Made by a program: the position numbers and the translations under genes | Shown here: piece after piece, positions 40,547-50,440 of the stretch | How positions within the stretch are numbered: position 1 is the first letter of the stretch | Layout of the letters: every line of letters starts with the position of its first letter | NCBI GenBank assembly: GCA_019429225.1 | Contig: JAHYJK010000001.1 | Coordinates: 1-64,000 of the forward strand | Length of the DNA stretch: 64,000 nt | Direction: 5' to 3' | Source: Anaerolineaceae bacterium | Lineage (GTDB): Bacteria > Chloroflexota > Anaerolineae > Anaerolineales > Anaerolineaceae | The notes under the pieces: model-generated | The model's database searches: none | The model's input: the letters and a program-made list of their open reading frames with translations, nothing else | What the model was told of the DNA's origin: nothing

Positions 40547-41404
40547 ATGGCACAGGTAGCTATAGTTACAGACAGCACAGCTTATATTCCAAAAGATCTT
40601 CAATCAGAATATAAATTCCAGATTGCACCACTGCAGTTAATTTGGGGCGAAGAACAATTTCGTGACGGGGTAGATATTCAGCCTGTTCAATTTTATGAAA
40701 AATTAGCACATGCTGAAATTATGCCCTCCACATCGCAAGCTACTCCAGGAGCTTTCAAAGAAATCTACAAAGAATTATTGAGCCAGGGTTATGATATTTT
40801 TTCAATCCATATTTCATCCAAATTATCAGGAACCATTGATTCTGCTCAACAGGCAAAAGCAATGTTAGAAGTTGATAATATTGAAATTTTTGACTCGGAA
40901 AATACAGGAATGGCATTAGGTTTTCAAGTATTAGCTGTCGCTCGTGCTGCTGCGAATGGTGCTTCTATTAAAGATTGTGTGAAGATCGCACAAAAAGCCA
41001 GAGAAAATTCAGGTGTTTTATTTGCTGTAAAAACCCTTGAATTTTTACATCGAGGAGGGCGAATTGGTGGCGGGCAGGCATTTCTAGGCACGATGCTAAA
41101 TTTGAAACCAATCCTTGAAGTGCGGGAAGGAAAAATTGAAGCAGCTGGCAAGGTACGCACCATGAATAAGGCTGTAGATAAAGTAATAGAGATTACGAAA
41201 TCAAAAGTTGGTAATCAATTACCAGTTAGAATTGCAATCCAACATGCAAATGCTTTACCTGCAGCGCAAAATTTACTTGAAAAAGTTATTCAATCATTTC
41301 CAGAAGGGGACATTGTTGAAGCATTTATTGCTGATGTGAGTCCAGTAATTGGAACTCACACAGGTCCGGGAGTGGTTGGAATAGCTTATATGGCTGGTTT
41401 GTAA
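40547..41404 (+). CDS. DegV family fatty-acid-binding protein
   Basis: VAIVTDSTAYIPKDL; MPSTSQATPGAFKEIYKEL; FLHRGGRIGGGQAFLGTMLNLKPIL; GTHTGPGVVGIAY. Confidence 0.96.
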   Translation: MAQVAIVTDSTAYIPKDLQSEYKFQIAPLQLIWGEEQFRDGVDIQPVQFYEKLAHAEIMPSTSQATPGAFKEIYKELLSQGYDIFSIHISSKLSGTIDSAQQAKAMLEVDNIEIFDSENTGMALGFQVLAVARAAANGASIKDCVKIAQKARENSGVLFAVKTLEFLHRGGRIGGGQAFLGTMLNLKPILEVREGKIEAAGKVRTMNKAVDKVIEITKSKVGNQLPVRIAIQHANALPAAQNLLEKVIQSFPEGDIVEAFIADVSPVIGTHTGPGVVGIAYMAGL

Positions 41405-41410
41405 ATGATG

Positions 41411-41437
41411 AACGTCCGCAAGGACGTTTCTTATTTT
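41411..41437 (+). terminator. Rho-independent terminator after the degV-family gene
   Basis: AACGTCC-GCAA-GGACGTT followed by TCTTATTTT; perfect 7-bp stem with GNRA-type tetraloop. Confidence 0.7.
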
Positions 41438-41532
41438 GATAAGTATCCTGGGTTATACTGACAGAGATCACAAGTCTAAGTAAATTTATTATGATATTTA
41501 TCCTTTTCCGATAAAATGAATTTGTATTATTT

Positions 41533-42882
41533 ATGTTTATTCGAAAGGATGATTTGATGAAAATTTATGAAAACCTCGGATTTCAAATCCCAGAAATTTT
41601 ATTGCCAGTTGATCATATAGACTTTCAAAAATGGGCGATTATTGCCTGTGATCAATACACATCCCAACCAGAATATTGGAAAGAAGTTGAAAATATCGTT
41701 GGATCATCCCCATCTACATTAAATATGATCCTACCAGAAGTTTATTTAGACACAGATGAAGAAATAAACCGGATCGAATTAACGAAGAACACCATGGATG
41801 AATATCTCGAAAAAGGAATTTTTCGGTCCTTTGAAGGTTTAATCTTAGTGGAGAGACTTATCGGTGATAAAACCAGATTTGGCTTGATGTTGGCATTGGA
41901 CCTGGAAAAATATGATTTCCAGAAAGGGTCACAAACCTTAATTCGAGCCACGGAGGGCACTATTATTGAACGACTTCCACCACGGATCCGCATCCGTGAG
42001 GGTGCAAAATTGGAGTTTCCACATATTCTGGTTTTAATTGATGACCCAGAAAAAACTGTGATTGAGCCACTTGTGGAGAAAAGGCTACAATTTGATAAAT
42101 TATATGATTTTGAACTGATGAAAAATAGTGGACATTTGATCGGCTACGGAATTAACCAGGAGGATTACCTTTATTCAATTCAAAATGCAATGGCTATTTT
42201 ATCAAATCCTGACCGATTTAAAAAACATTACAACGTTGGAGATGATTTTGGCGTTCTTCTTTTTGCAATGGGAGATGGAAATCATTCTCTGGCGACAGCA
42301 AAATCAATTTGGGAAAGTGTTAAATCAAAAGTTGGAATGGATCATCCATCCCGATATGCTTTGGTCGAAATTGAAAATATTCATGATGCTGGCTTAGATT
42401 TTGAACCGATCCATCGTGTATTGTTTAATATCAATGATAATATTTTGGAAAAGATGCGTGATTTCTGGAAAAGTGATTTTGACATAACGGAATACAAAAA
42501 TCAACATGAAATGATCTCAGTGGTTGACAATCAATCCGGAAAGTCTCACAAATTCGGCTTTATCTTTCGCTCTTCTTATTTTGTAGTTGATATAAAACAT
42601 CCTTCTACGAATTTGCCAGTCGGGACATTACAAAATTTTCTAGATAATTTTTTACAGAATGGCGGAGCAGAAAAAATTGATTATGTTCATGGAGGAGAAG
42701 TAACCTGTAGGCTGGGAACAAAACCAGGTAATTGTGGCTTTTATCTTCCAGCAATGGAAAAAAATCAATTATTCAAGACAGTTATTCTTGATGGTGCTTT
42801 ACCCCGCAAAACTTTCTCCATGGGAGAAGCATATGAAAAACGATTTTATATGGAAGGTCGAAGAATAACAAGAAAGGAATAA
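41533..42882 (+). CDS. DUF1015 family protein (start could be the internal Met at 41557)
   Basis: WAIIACDQYTSQPEYWKEVENIVGSSPSTLNMILPE; FAMGDGNHSLATAKSIWE; FYLPAMEKNQLFKTVILDGALPRKTFSMGEAYEKRFYMEGRRI. Confidence 0.85.
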   Translation: MFIRKDDLMKIYENLGFQIPEILLPVDHIDFQKWAIIACDQYTSQPEYWKEVENIVGSSPSTLNMILPEVYLDTDEEINRIELTKNTMDEYLEKGIFRSFEGLILVERLIGDKTRFGLMLALDLEKYDFQKGSQTLIRATEGTIIERLPPRIRIREGAKLEFPHILVLIDDPEKTVIEPLVEKRLQFDKLYDFELMKNSGHLIGYGINQEDYLYSIQNAMAILSNPDRFKKHYNVGDDFGVLLFAMGDGNHSLATAKSIWESVKSKVGMDHPSRYALVEIENIHDAGLDFEPIHRVLFNINDNILEKMRDFWKSDFDITEYKNQHEMISVVDNQSGKSHKFGFIFRSSYFVVDIKHPSTNLPVGTLQNFLDNFLQNGGAEKIDYVHGGEVTCRLGTKPGNCGFYLPAMEKNQLFKTVILDGALPRKTFSMGEAYEKRFYMEGRRITRKE

Positions 42883-42883
42883 T

Positions 42884-43231
42884 ATGTTTTCACCAGAAAT
42901 GAAAAACTTTGCCAATCCACTCCCTCCAAATGAAGTTCATTTTATTGATTTGAAAATTGAACCCTGGGAGGATAAAATGCGATTTAAGATATTTGCCAAA
43001 ATATCAGAATTTTTAGAACCCCCCAATCTAAATTTTTACATTTCAAACACAAACTCAGAAATTATTTCTGAAGTGAGCTTGATTGAAAATATTGATACCG
43101 ATATTGTATTTACGATGCACTTACGAAACGCCAGTCAACCAGATCAGTTGACATTATTGGGTGAAATTTTTTATTCAGATGAAATAGGCAAAGTTGATTC
43201 ACAGACGATCAGTTTTACTTTAAACGAATAA
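42884..43231 (+). CDS. Hypothetical protein
   Basis: 115 aa ORF immediately downstream (1-nt gap) of the DUF1015 gene, same strand; beta-rich pattern; no family recognised. Confidence 0.6.
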   Translation: MFSPEMKNFANPLPPNEVHFIDLKIEPWEDKMRFKIFAKISEFLEPPNLNFYISNTNSEIISEVSLIENIDTDIVFTMHLRNASQPDQLTLLGEIFYSDEIGKVDSQTISFTLNE

Positions 43232-43239
43232 TTAATTAC

Positions 43240-44172
43240 ATGAGAAAGAAGTATGCAGTAATCATTCTGTTCATCTTATTATGGGGATCTGTTTTATCAG
43301 GCTGTAAAACCGATATTGAAAATCAATTAAAATTGAATGAAAACGTAGAAAGCACTTCTTTTCTTACAACTGAACTTGGTCAAAACCATTCAACTCCAAA
43401 AATCACCCAAAAAACTCCAACCCTCCACCCAGATCCTCGTACTTCTTCAGTGGAGAAAGATGAACCGACATTCACTAATGACACCTCATCGTCAATTGAA
43501 ACTGAACTCATCTCTCCCCTCGAAGGAATTAAATTAGAGGAATTAACTGAGATCGTTTCAAATCCTTTTAGTTATGCGGGTGATGGAAAAGATGACGGAC
43601 ATCACGGGACAGACTTCTCATTTTATCAATACAAATCTTTTGAAAAAATTGAAAATTTACCTGTCCTTTCAATAACTTCAGGAAGAGTTAGCTCGGTAAT
43701 TCATAATCGCCCACCTTATGGCAATATGGTGATGGTTGAAACTCCGTTATCTTCATTGCCAGATTTTCTTCGAAACCATCTCCTTCACTTTCTGCCTGAG
43801 TCTGAAATCCCATTTCAAACAAACTTGAGTTGTCCTGCCTTTCAATCTGAAGAAAATTCTCAAATTTCTGACCCATTTTCACTTTACATTCTTTATGCAC
43901 ACTTATATTCACCACGAGAATTGCGGATAGATTCGCTAGTTCTTAGTGGCAATCCAATCGGTGCGGTTGGCAATTCCGGATCATCAGGGAATCCCCATCT
44001 GCATCTGGAATTTAGAATTGGTCCATCAGACCACAGCTTCGAAGAAATGGCGCATTACGACAACACAGCTTCACAGAATGAAATCTCCAATTACTGTTTA
44101 TGGCGTGTGTCAGGGCTCTTTTATCAGGTTGATCCAATGGAAATCATTAAGTATTATTTACAAAACCGTTAA
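43240..44172 (+). CDS. Putative lipoprotein, M23 family metallopeptidase
   Basis: Signal/lipobox-like LLWGSVLSGCK; HHGTDF and NSGSSGNPHLHLEFRIG M23 motifs. Confidence 0.8.
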   Translation: MRKKYAVIILFILLWGSVLSGCKTDIENQLKLNENVESTSFLTTELGQNHSTPKITQKTPTLHPDPRTSSVEKDEPTFTNDTSSSIETELISPLEGIKLEELTEIVSNPFSYAGDGKDDGHHGTDFSFYQYKSFEKIENLPVLSITSGRVSSVIHNRPPYGNMVMVETPLSSLPDFLRNHLLHFLPESEIPFQTNLSCPAFQSEENSQISDPFSLYILYAHLYSPRELRIDSLVLSGNPIGAVGNSGSSGNPHLHLEFRIGPSDHSFEEMAHYDNTASQNEISNYCLWRVSGLFYQVDPMEIIKYYLQNR

Positions 44173-44250
44173 TTGCAAAATTTGGCGAAGTTAAAATTTA
44201 AATGCTACAATCAGGAAAGAATTTTTCTGATTCTTCTTAAATTAGTTACA

Positions 44251-46131
44251 ATGAATAATAATCACAGAAATACTCCCTCTAAAGCCAATTTACTTTGGAT
44301 CACATTAGCCATTGCGAATCTGGTATTGGTATTTTATTTCATTAATAATGTCTTTTCGAGTAAAACGAATGGTCAGTCCAATCTTGTAACATCAACCTCA
44401 CCAACAGAGACTACCACCAGTACTCCTGAAACATTGCTGGAAGAATCCATTCTTAATGAAATCTCAAGCGATCTGCCAAATAAAAATCTATCTCAATCTG
44501 AAATACCGTTATTTGTAGTTTCTTTTTTTTTCAATCAAAAATCCCAATTATACGCATTTCATCCAGAAGGCATTCCGTTTACCAGGTTAATCGACGAACC
44601 ATATGAAGAAATTCACCCAAGCACGAGTCACGACAATAAAAAGATTGCTTATAGCGCAAAAAAGAATGGGTATTGGGATATCTATGTATTGGATTTGACA
44701 GACGGATCAGAGATTAGAGTTACTGATACGCCTGAGTATGATGGCTCTCCTACCTGGTCATCCGATGGTTTATACCTGGCATATGAATCTTATCATAATG
44801 GTAATTTGGATATTTTCATTCAAGATCTTCAAGATCTCAATATCAACCCGATTCAACTAACAAACGGAAATGAGCCGCAATATTCTCCTTCCTGGAGTCC
44901 TAAAGGAAGAGAAATAGCTTTTGTTTCCACACAGGATGGAAATGAAGAAATCTGGTTGGCAAAATTGGATGCAGTGGAAAATCGTTTCATCAAAGTTGCT
45001 GATCGACCTGAACAAACTGATTTAAATCCACGGTGGTCTGCCGATGGTAATAAATTGTTGTGGGTGAGTGATAATAATGGTTATCCTACCATTATGCAAG
45101 CAGATTTTTCCAATGGAAATCCAATAATTACAAAAGTTGCCATCGGCGATTTTGCATTTTTGACCTCAAATTTATTTTCTTTTATTCAATTGGAAGCTAA
45201 TCAAAATTTTTTGATTTCAAAAGATCAATCCGGACAAATGGTTTTCCCTTCTATTGAGATCCCCGGTAAGGTAAATGGTTTAACCTTAATTGATAATTAT
45301 AAAAATAACGACTTCTTAAAGTCTATTTTAGAAAAGAACTTAAAGCTCGTTGAAATTAATAATAGTTTGGAATCAGAACCATCCTCAAATTACAAAAGCG
45401 AATTGGTTTTGTTAGAAAATGTTGTAGCAGAATATCCATATTTATCAAACAAAGCATTTGGATCGTTTAATGAATTGCGTTCTTCCATTGCCATGGCAAC
45501 GGGATGGGATTTTCTAAATCAATTGGACAAGACTTTTATTCCAATCACTGATCCAGCAACCCCAGGAACTGCTGAAGAATGGCTCTATACAGGACGCGCA
45601 TTTGAATTCAACCCACTTTCTATTCATGCCGGATTAACGACTACGAGTAAAGAAGAAAGAAGTGGCCAAACATATTGGCGAGTATTCATAAAAGCCAGAT
45701 ATCAGGATGGATCTCAAGGTATGCCACTCAAACAAATGCCATTCGATCTTTCTGCTCGATTTAACAATGATCCGAAAACCTATGAATCTGGTGGAATGAA
45801 AATCCCAATCCCTGAAGGTTATTGGATTGACCTTACCGAGTTAGCTGCCAGTCATTCCTGGAAACGATTGCCTGCCATTAATAACTGGGAAAAATATTTT
45901 AATTCTGCTCGTTTCAATCAATTTGTATATTCAAATGGTATAGACTGGTATGCAGCAATGAAAGAATTATATCCAGTTGAAGCATTTCAATCACCAACAC
46001 CGATCCCAACCAACCCATTAACCCCAACAGTTAGCCCAACGATTCGATATTATCGATCCCCCACAATTTCAAGCACCCCAACAGAATCCATCATGCCTAC
46101 TCGTCGACCAACCTGGACCCCTCAACCATAA
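44251..46131 (+). CDS. Membrane-anchored TolB-like (PD40) beta-propeller protein with Pro/Thr-rich C-terminus
   Basis: N-terminal TM; repeats HPSTSHDNKKIAYSAKKNGYWDIYVLDL, SPTWSSDGLYLAYESYHNGNLDIFIQDL, SPSWSPKGREIAFVSTQDGNEEIWLAKL, NPRWSADGNKLLWVSDNNGYPTIMQ. Start chosen at MNNNHRN. Confidence 0.82.
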   Translation: MNNNHRNTPSKANLLWITLAIANLVLVFYFINNVFSSKTNGQSNLVTSTSPTETTTSTPETLLEESILNEISSDLPNKNLSQSEIPLFVVSFFFNQKSQLYAFHPEGIPFTRLIDEPYEEIHPSTSHDNKKIAYSAKKNGYWDIYVLDLTDGSEIRVTDTPEYDGSPTWSSDGLYLAYESYHNGNLDIFIQDLQDLNINPIQLTNGNEPQYSPSWSPKGREIAFVSTQDGNEEIWLAKLDAVENRFIKVADRPEQTDLNPRWSADGNKLLWVSDNNGYPTIMQADFSNGNPIITKVAIGDFAFLTSNLFSFIQLEANQNFLISKDQSGQMVFPSIEIPGKVNGLTLIDNYKNNDFLKSILEKNLKLVEINNSLESEPSSNYKSELVLLENVVAEYPYLSNKAFGSFNELRSSIAMATGWDFLNQLDKTFIPITDPATPGTAEEWLYTGRAFEFNPLSIHAGLTTTSKEERSGQTYWRVFIKARYQDGSQGMPLKQMPFDLSARFNNDPKTYESGGMKIPIPEGYWIDLTELAASHSWKRLPAINNWEKYFNSARFNQFVYSNGIDWYAAMKELYPVEAFQSPTPIPTNPLTPTVSPTIRYYRSPTISSTPTESIMPTRRPTWTPQP

Positions 46132-46135
46132 ATTT

Positions 46136-47272
46136 ATGAAAAATAAATTTTTATTATTAATTTGGCTGATAACTTTTATCGTGGTGGTGGTTTTGTTTTT
46201 GGGAAGAACTGTCCCACAAATTTCAACCACAAATCAAAATTTTAACGATTCTCAAGTCAATACCGCTCCAGCAATTTTTCCTCAAGCTTTCGAGGCTGTT
46301 ATCCCCGATAATTCCGACACAAATACCCCGAATGAGCTATTGGTGACTAATGAAGAAGCAATTGCATTGGTATTACCCATGCCGGATGATCCTCCTGTTT
46401 CTCTTTGGCGCCCTCCTTTATATCCAACTCCTTGGGCAATTTCCCCCAATGATCATTTTTATTTTTCAAGGCCAATTGCTGCAGATGAAATCAATTGGCC
46501 ATTAGCAAATTACCGTTATGGATATTTCTTTCCTGAAACGGATATTATTCATACAGGTATCGATATTACAGCCAAACGTGGTACTCCTGTTATCGCAGCT
46601 GCCCCTGGAACTGTGATTTGGGCCGGTTATGGGTTATATACTGGCTCTTACAATGAAGAAGATCCTTATGGAATGGCAGTGACAATTGAGCACGATTTTG
46701 GGCATAAAGATAAGAATTTATTGACGGTTTATGGCCATATGGATCGAATTGATGTTGAAAAGGGTCAAAGGGTGGAGACAGGAACACAATTAGGGATTGT
46801 AGGAAATACTGGATTCACGACAGGTCCCCATTTACATTTTGAAGTTCGCTATGAAACGAACAGTTATTTCAGGACCAGGAATCCTGAATTATGGTTATCG
46901 CCACCTCAGGGATGGGGAGTTTTGGTAGGACAGATAAAAACAATAGATAATTATTATATTCACCTCAAAGAGGTATATGTCCGTAGTAAAGATACCAACC
47001 AATCCTGGATGGTACTTACTTATGCAACAAATAGTATCAATCGTGATGAGTATTATAAAGAAAACCTTGTTCTCAGTGACTTACCTGCAGGTAAATATAC
47101 ACTATCATTTACAATTGATGGTATAACATATAGGCAAGAAATAACCATTTATCCAGGTGCGATTACATTCTTTTCGTTTCGAAATAATATTGGTTTTTCA
47201 TTCGAAACCCCATCAATTCAAACACCTGAAGATTGGGAAAACATAGTACTTTCTGATGATTTTCTTCCCTGA
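46136..47272 (+). CDS. M23 family metallopeptidase with C-terminal beta-sandwich-like domain
   Basis: IHTGIDITAKRGTPVIAAAPGTVIWAG; GHMDRIDVEKGQRVETGTQLGIVGNTGFTTGPHLHFEVR. Confidence 0.92.
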   Translation: MKNKFLLLIWLITFIVVVVLFLGRTVPQISTTNQNFNDSQVNTAPAIFPQAFEAVIPDNSDTNTPNELLVTNEEAIALVLPMPDDPPVSLWRPPLYPTPWAISPNDHFYFSRPIAADEINWPLANYRYGYFFPETDIIHTGIDITAKRGTPVIAAAPGTVIWAGYGLYTGSYNEEDPYGMAVTIEHDFGHKDKNLLTVYGHMDRIDVEKGQRVETGTQLGIVGNTGFTTGPHLHFEVRYETNSYFRTRNPELWLSPPQGWGVLVGQIKTIDNYYIHLKEVYVRSKDTNQSWMVLTYATNSINRDEYYKENLVLSDLPAGKYTLSFTIDGITYRQEITIYPGAITFFSFRNNIGFSFETPSIQTPEDWENIVLSDDFLP

Positions 47273-47371
47273 TAGTTTTTAAAACCTTGACAGAATATAG
47301 CAATTCAATTGAAAATCAATATTAAGTAATGATAATCGACAAAAGGAGTGTTTAATCAATTGGAGGTATCA

Positions 47372-48091
47372 ATGAATAAAAAAATTAAAAGGACCAGTTT
47401 CTGGATCTTCGTTATGTTAATAATGTCAACATCTCTGGTGGCATGCAAACCAACTGCTCCTGTAGAACCAACACTGGATCCGGATGTAATCTTCACGCAG
47501 GCGGCAGAAACTGTTGCTGCACAATTAACCCGTACAGCTCTCAGTCAACCGACGGCCACGAACACAGCACTTCCATCGCCGACGGTAACACCCACCATTC
47601 AACTGCCAACTGCGGTCACAGAAACAGATTCAGCCAATGTAACGCCTGAAGTAACATCTCAGACTGGCTCGACACCAAATCCAAACAAGATGGCCTTTGT
47701 TTCAGATGTGACAATTCCTGATGGACAGGTGATCCCACCAGGAGCAAAATTTGTAAAAACCTGGAGACTTAAGAACACAGGAACTACGACCTGGACTGCC
47801 AATTACAGAGTTAGATTATGGGCAGGTAATAGCTTTGGAGCACCAACATCATTCTTGCTAGCTCAGGAAGTAAAACCTGATGCCGAAGTTGATATTTCCA
47901 TTGAATTCACTGCGCCAAGTCAAACGGGTGAATATATTTCTCATTGGATTCTGTCTGATGATCAGGAAGCCAATTTTGGAAATACATTTTATGTCAATTT
48001 TGTTGTAGGTGTCCCGGCATCTCCAACCGCCACACAGGCCGAACCAACTGCAACACTCGCCCCAACTGAGGCTGTTGCCGCAACCCCTTAA
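47372..48091 (+). CDS. Lipoprotein with NBR1-Ig-like domain
   Basis: Lipobox-like TSLVACK; ARF VSDVTIPDGQVIPPGAKFVKTWRLKNTGTTTWTANYRVRLWAG...VDISIEFTAPSQTGEYISHWILSDDQEANFGNTFYVNFVV is the NBR1 Ig-like pattern; GGAGG ribosome-binding site just before ATG 47372. Confidence 0.88.
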   Translation: MNKKIKRTSFWIFVMLIMSTSLVACKPTAPVEPTLDPDVIFTQAAETVAAQLTRTALSQPTATNTALPSPTVTPTIQLPTAVTETDSANVTPEVTSQTGSTPNPNKMAFVSDVTIPDGQVIPPGAKFVKTWRLKNTGTTTWTANYRVRLWAGNSFGAPTSFLLAQEVKPDAEVDISIEFTAPSQTGEYISHWILSDDQEANFGNTFYVNFVVGVPASPTATQAEPTATLAPTEAVAATP

Positions 48092-49158
48092 TGAAGCGAT
48101 TTTTACAAATAGATCTGCAATTCTTAAAAGATGAAATTAAAACCGAAGCGAAAAGCCTCGGTTTTTCTCGTATTGGATTCACAAACCCTGATGGTCCACT
48201 TCATTTTGACACATTTTTTGATTGGATTAATAACGGTTATGCGGCTGAGATGGAATATTTGACCCGACCAGATACCATCGCCAAGAGAAAAGATCCAAAA
48301 CTTATTTTACCTGCTTGTAAATCAATAATTGTTGTCGCAATGCCTTATACACCTTCAGGTTTTGAAAAACGTGATAATAAATTTCCAAAAATTGCCAATT
48401 ATGCCATTGGAGACGATTACCATATTATTATTCCAAAACTATTGGATAAACTTATTAAATTCATCGTTTCAAAAGTCAATCCGGTAGAGGTAGAATATAG
48501 AGTTTACACAGATACTGGTCCAATTCTAGAGAAAGAATTAGCCCAAAAAGCTGGTTTAGGTTGGATTGGAAAGAATACATGCCTGATCATTCCTGGCAAA
48601 GGATCATTTTTTTTTCTTGCAGAGATTCTTATTAATCTTCCTTTTGACCCTGATATTAAATTTGAGAAAGATTTTTGTGGAAATTGCACCCGATGCATAG
48701 ATAGTTGCCCAACAAATTGCATTCTACAAAATCGAACGATTGACGCCAATCGATGCATATCCTATTTAACAATTGAAAACCGGGGTTCGATACCTGAAGA
48801 ATTACGAAAAAAAATAAATGGTTGGATTTTTGGGTGTGATATATGCCAACAGGTCTGTCCATGGAACATCAAGTTTTCAAAGGAACCTGACCCAAATTTT
48901 TTTCAAACAAGTGAAAGCATAAAAAAATTTGATATCGTTTCTGATTTAAAAATAGATAAATCGGAATTCAAAAATAAATATTTAAAGTCACCCATTTATC
49001 GGGCAAAATTTGTGGGGTATAAACGGAATTTATTGGTGGCAGCTGGAAATAATTTCCATCCTAAATTGGTTGAACCTATTTATAATATTTTGAATAATGA
49101 TGAAAATCCTGAACTTCAGGAATTGGCTGCCTGGGTATTGAAAAATAAATATGAATGA
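48091..49158 (+). CDS. queG: Epoxyqueuosine reductase
   Basis: YTDTGPILEKELAQKAGLGWIGKNTCLI; CGNCTRCIDSCPTNCI and CDICQQVCPWN 4Fe-4S motifs; TAATG overlap with upstream gene. Confidence 0.96.
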   Translation: MKRFLQIDLQFLKDEIKTEAKSLGFSRIGFTNPDGPLHFDTFFDWINNGYAAEMEYLTRPDTIAKRKDPKLILPACKSIIVVAMPYTPSGFEKRDNKFPKIANYAIGDDYHIIIPKLLDKLIKFIVSKVNPVEVEYRVYTDTGPILEKELAQKAGLGWIGKNTCLIIPGKGSFFFLAEILINLPFDPDIKFEKDFCGNCTRCIDSCPTNCILQNRTIDANRCISYLTIENRGSIPEELRKKINGWIFGCDICQQVCPWNIKFSKEPDPNFFQTSESIKKFDIVSDLKIDKSEFKNKYLKSPIYRAKFVGYKRNLLVAAGNNFHPKLVEPIYNILNNDENPELQELAAWVLKNKYE

Positions 49159-49210
49159 TCAATCTCATTAATTTCATAGGATTTATTTGATAATTCCTAA
49201 CTTAAATAAT

Positions 49211-49240
49211 AAAAGCCCTTCGATCAACGTTAGGGCTTTT
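49211..49240. terminator. Bidirectional rho-independent terminator between queG and the LysM gene
   Basis: AAAAGCCCT-12 nt-AGGGCTTTT, 9-bp perfect stem between convergent genes. Confidence 0.85.
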
Positions 49241-49253
49241 ATGGTCTTATAGG

Positions 49254-49943
49254 TTAAGGTGTTGGTGTAACTGTAGCTGGTAATGTCGGAACTGGTGTAA
49301 CCAAATTTACTCTAACTTCTAAAACCTGACCCGCGAAAATTTGATTGGAATTTGTCAATTCGTTTAATTCCATTATATCTTCGACGGTGCTCAGGAATTT
49401 TTTAGCAATTAAATCCAGGGAATCACCAAATTGAACAACGTACGTTAATTTTGTTCCCCGGGGTAAATTAGTTGGCCATGGTGTCGCCGTAGGCAATGCC
49501 TGATCAGGCGCTGGAATAATTATCTTATCTCCAGGTTGGATTGGACAGGTACCAGCATCAAAATTATTGATAGCCAATAAAACCAGGAGATCTACATCGA
49601 ATGTTGCAGAAATGTCATAACAAGTGTCTCGATCAACAATCGTATATTCAATCGGTCCAGAACGCGTTGGGGTTATGGTCACGGTCGGTGTTTCAGTAGC
49701 CGTGGATGTCATTGTAAAAGTTGCTGTGGGAGGAACTTCTGTTGGGGTAAATGTCGCAGTGGAAGTTGGTGTTGAGGAGGCAAAAAGACTGATTTTTGGT
49801 GTTTCTGGTCCTACCAACCACATAACTAATAAAACGATTCCAACGATTACAAGGATTAATGCCAATCCCCAAATGATAAAGGGGAGCATTTGTTGTCTTT
49901 TCTTATAAGCAGCAATTAATTTTCTTGGATCATCTCTTTTCAT
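49254..49943 (-). CDS. Membrane-anchored LysM-domain protein with Thr/Pro-rich linker
   Basis: N-terminal TM; linker STPTSTATFTPTEVPPTATFTMTSTATETPTVTITPT; LysM-like YTIVDRDTCYDISATFDVDLLVLLAINNFDAGTCPIQPGDKIIIP and YVVQFGDSLDLIAKKFLSTVEDIMELNELTNSNQIFAGQVLEV. Confidence 0.9.
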   Translation of the reverse strand: MKRDDPRKLIAAYKKRQQMLPFIIWGLALILVIVGIVLLVMWLVGPETPKISLFASSTPTSTATFTPTEVPPTATFTMTSTATETPTVTITPTRSGPIEYTIVDRDTCYDISATFDVDLLVLLAINNFDAGTCPIQPGDKIIIPAPDQALPTATPWPTNLPRGTKLTYVVQFGDSLDLIAKKFLSTVEDIMELNELTNSNQIFAGQVLEVRVNLVTPVPTLPATVTPTP

Positions 49944-50021
49944 TTTTTAGTCCTAAATCTCACGAAATCCTAAATTATTGAATCATTGTATTCTGATTTC
50001 TTTATTTTTGCAATTACCACA

Positions 50022-50030
50022 TGTTATAAT
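50022..50030 (+). promoter_or_regulatory. Extended -10 promoter element upstream of the STAS/RsbW/RsbU module
   Basis: TGtTATAAT about 58 bp before the ATG at 50089; no clear -35. Confidence 0.5.
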
Positions 50031-50088
50031 CAAAGGTACCCAAAAAATCAATCAATCTAAAATCCAAATCCAATCGGAGGCTTAAAAC

Positions 50089-50424
50089 ATGGAAATTTCT
50101 ATTGCGCAATATAAACGCTGTGATGTTGTAAAGGTTGAAGGCCGTATTGACAGCGCAAGTGCTCCCCAATTACATGAAGAATTCAATAAATTATTGGAAG
50201 ACAATCACTTTCATATCGCATTTAATATGACAGATGTTAGTTTTATTTCCAGTGCTGGTCTTCGCGTATTGATTTCAACACAAAAGAATTGTAAAAGATT
50301 TAATCGTGGTGAATTAGTGCTCTCAAATGTTCCTGAAAATATCAAAGCAGCATTGGACCTGGCTGGATTTACAGCGTTGTTTAAGATTTTTGACAGTGAA
50401 GTAGCTGCCGTAGGAAATTTTTAA
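50089..50424 (+). CDS. STAS-domain anti-sigma factor antagonist (RsbV/SpoIIAA-like)
   Basis: VEGRIDSASAPQLHEEFNKLLED; MTDVSFISSAGLRVLISTQK (conserved phosphorylatable Ser in SSAGL). Confidence 0.94.
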   Translation: MEISIAQYKRCDVVKVEGRIDSASAPQLHEEFNKLLEDNHFHIAFNMTDVSFISSAGLRVLISTQKNCKRFNRGELVLSNVPENIKAALDLAGFTALFKIFDSEVAAVGNF

Positions 50425-50440
50425 TAAATATTTCATTACC

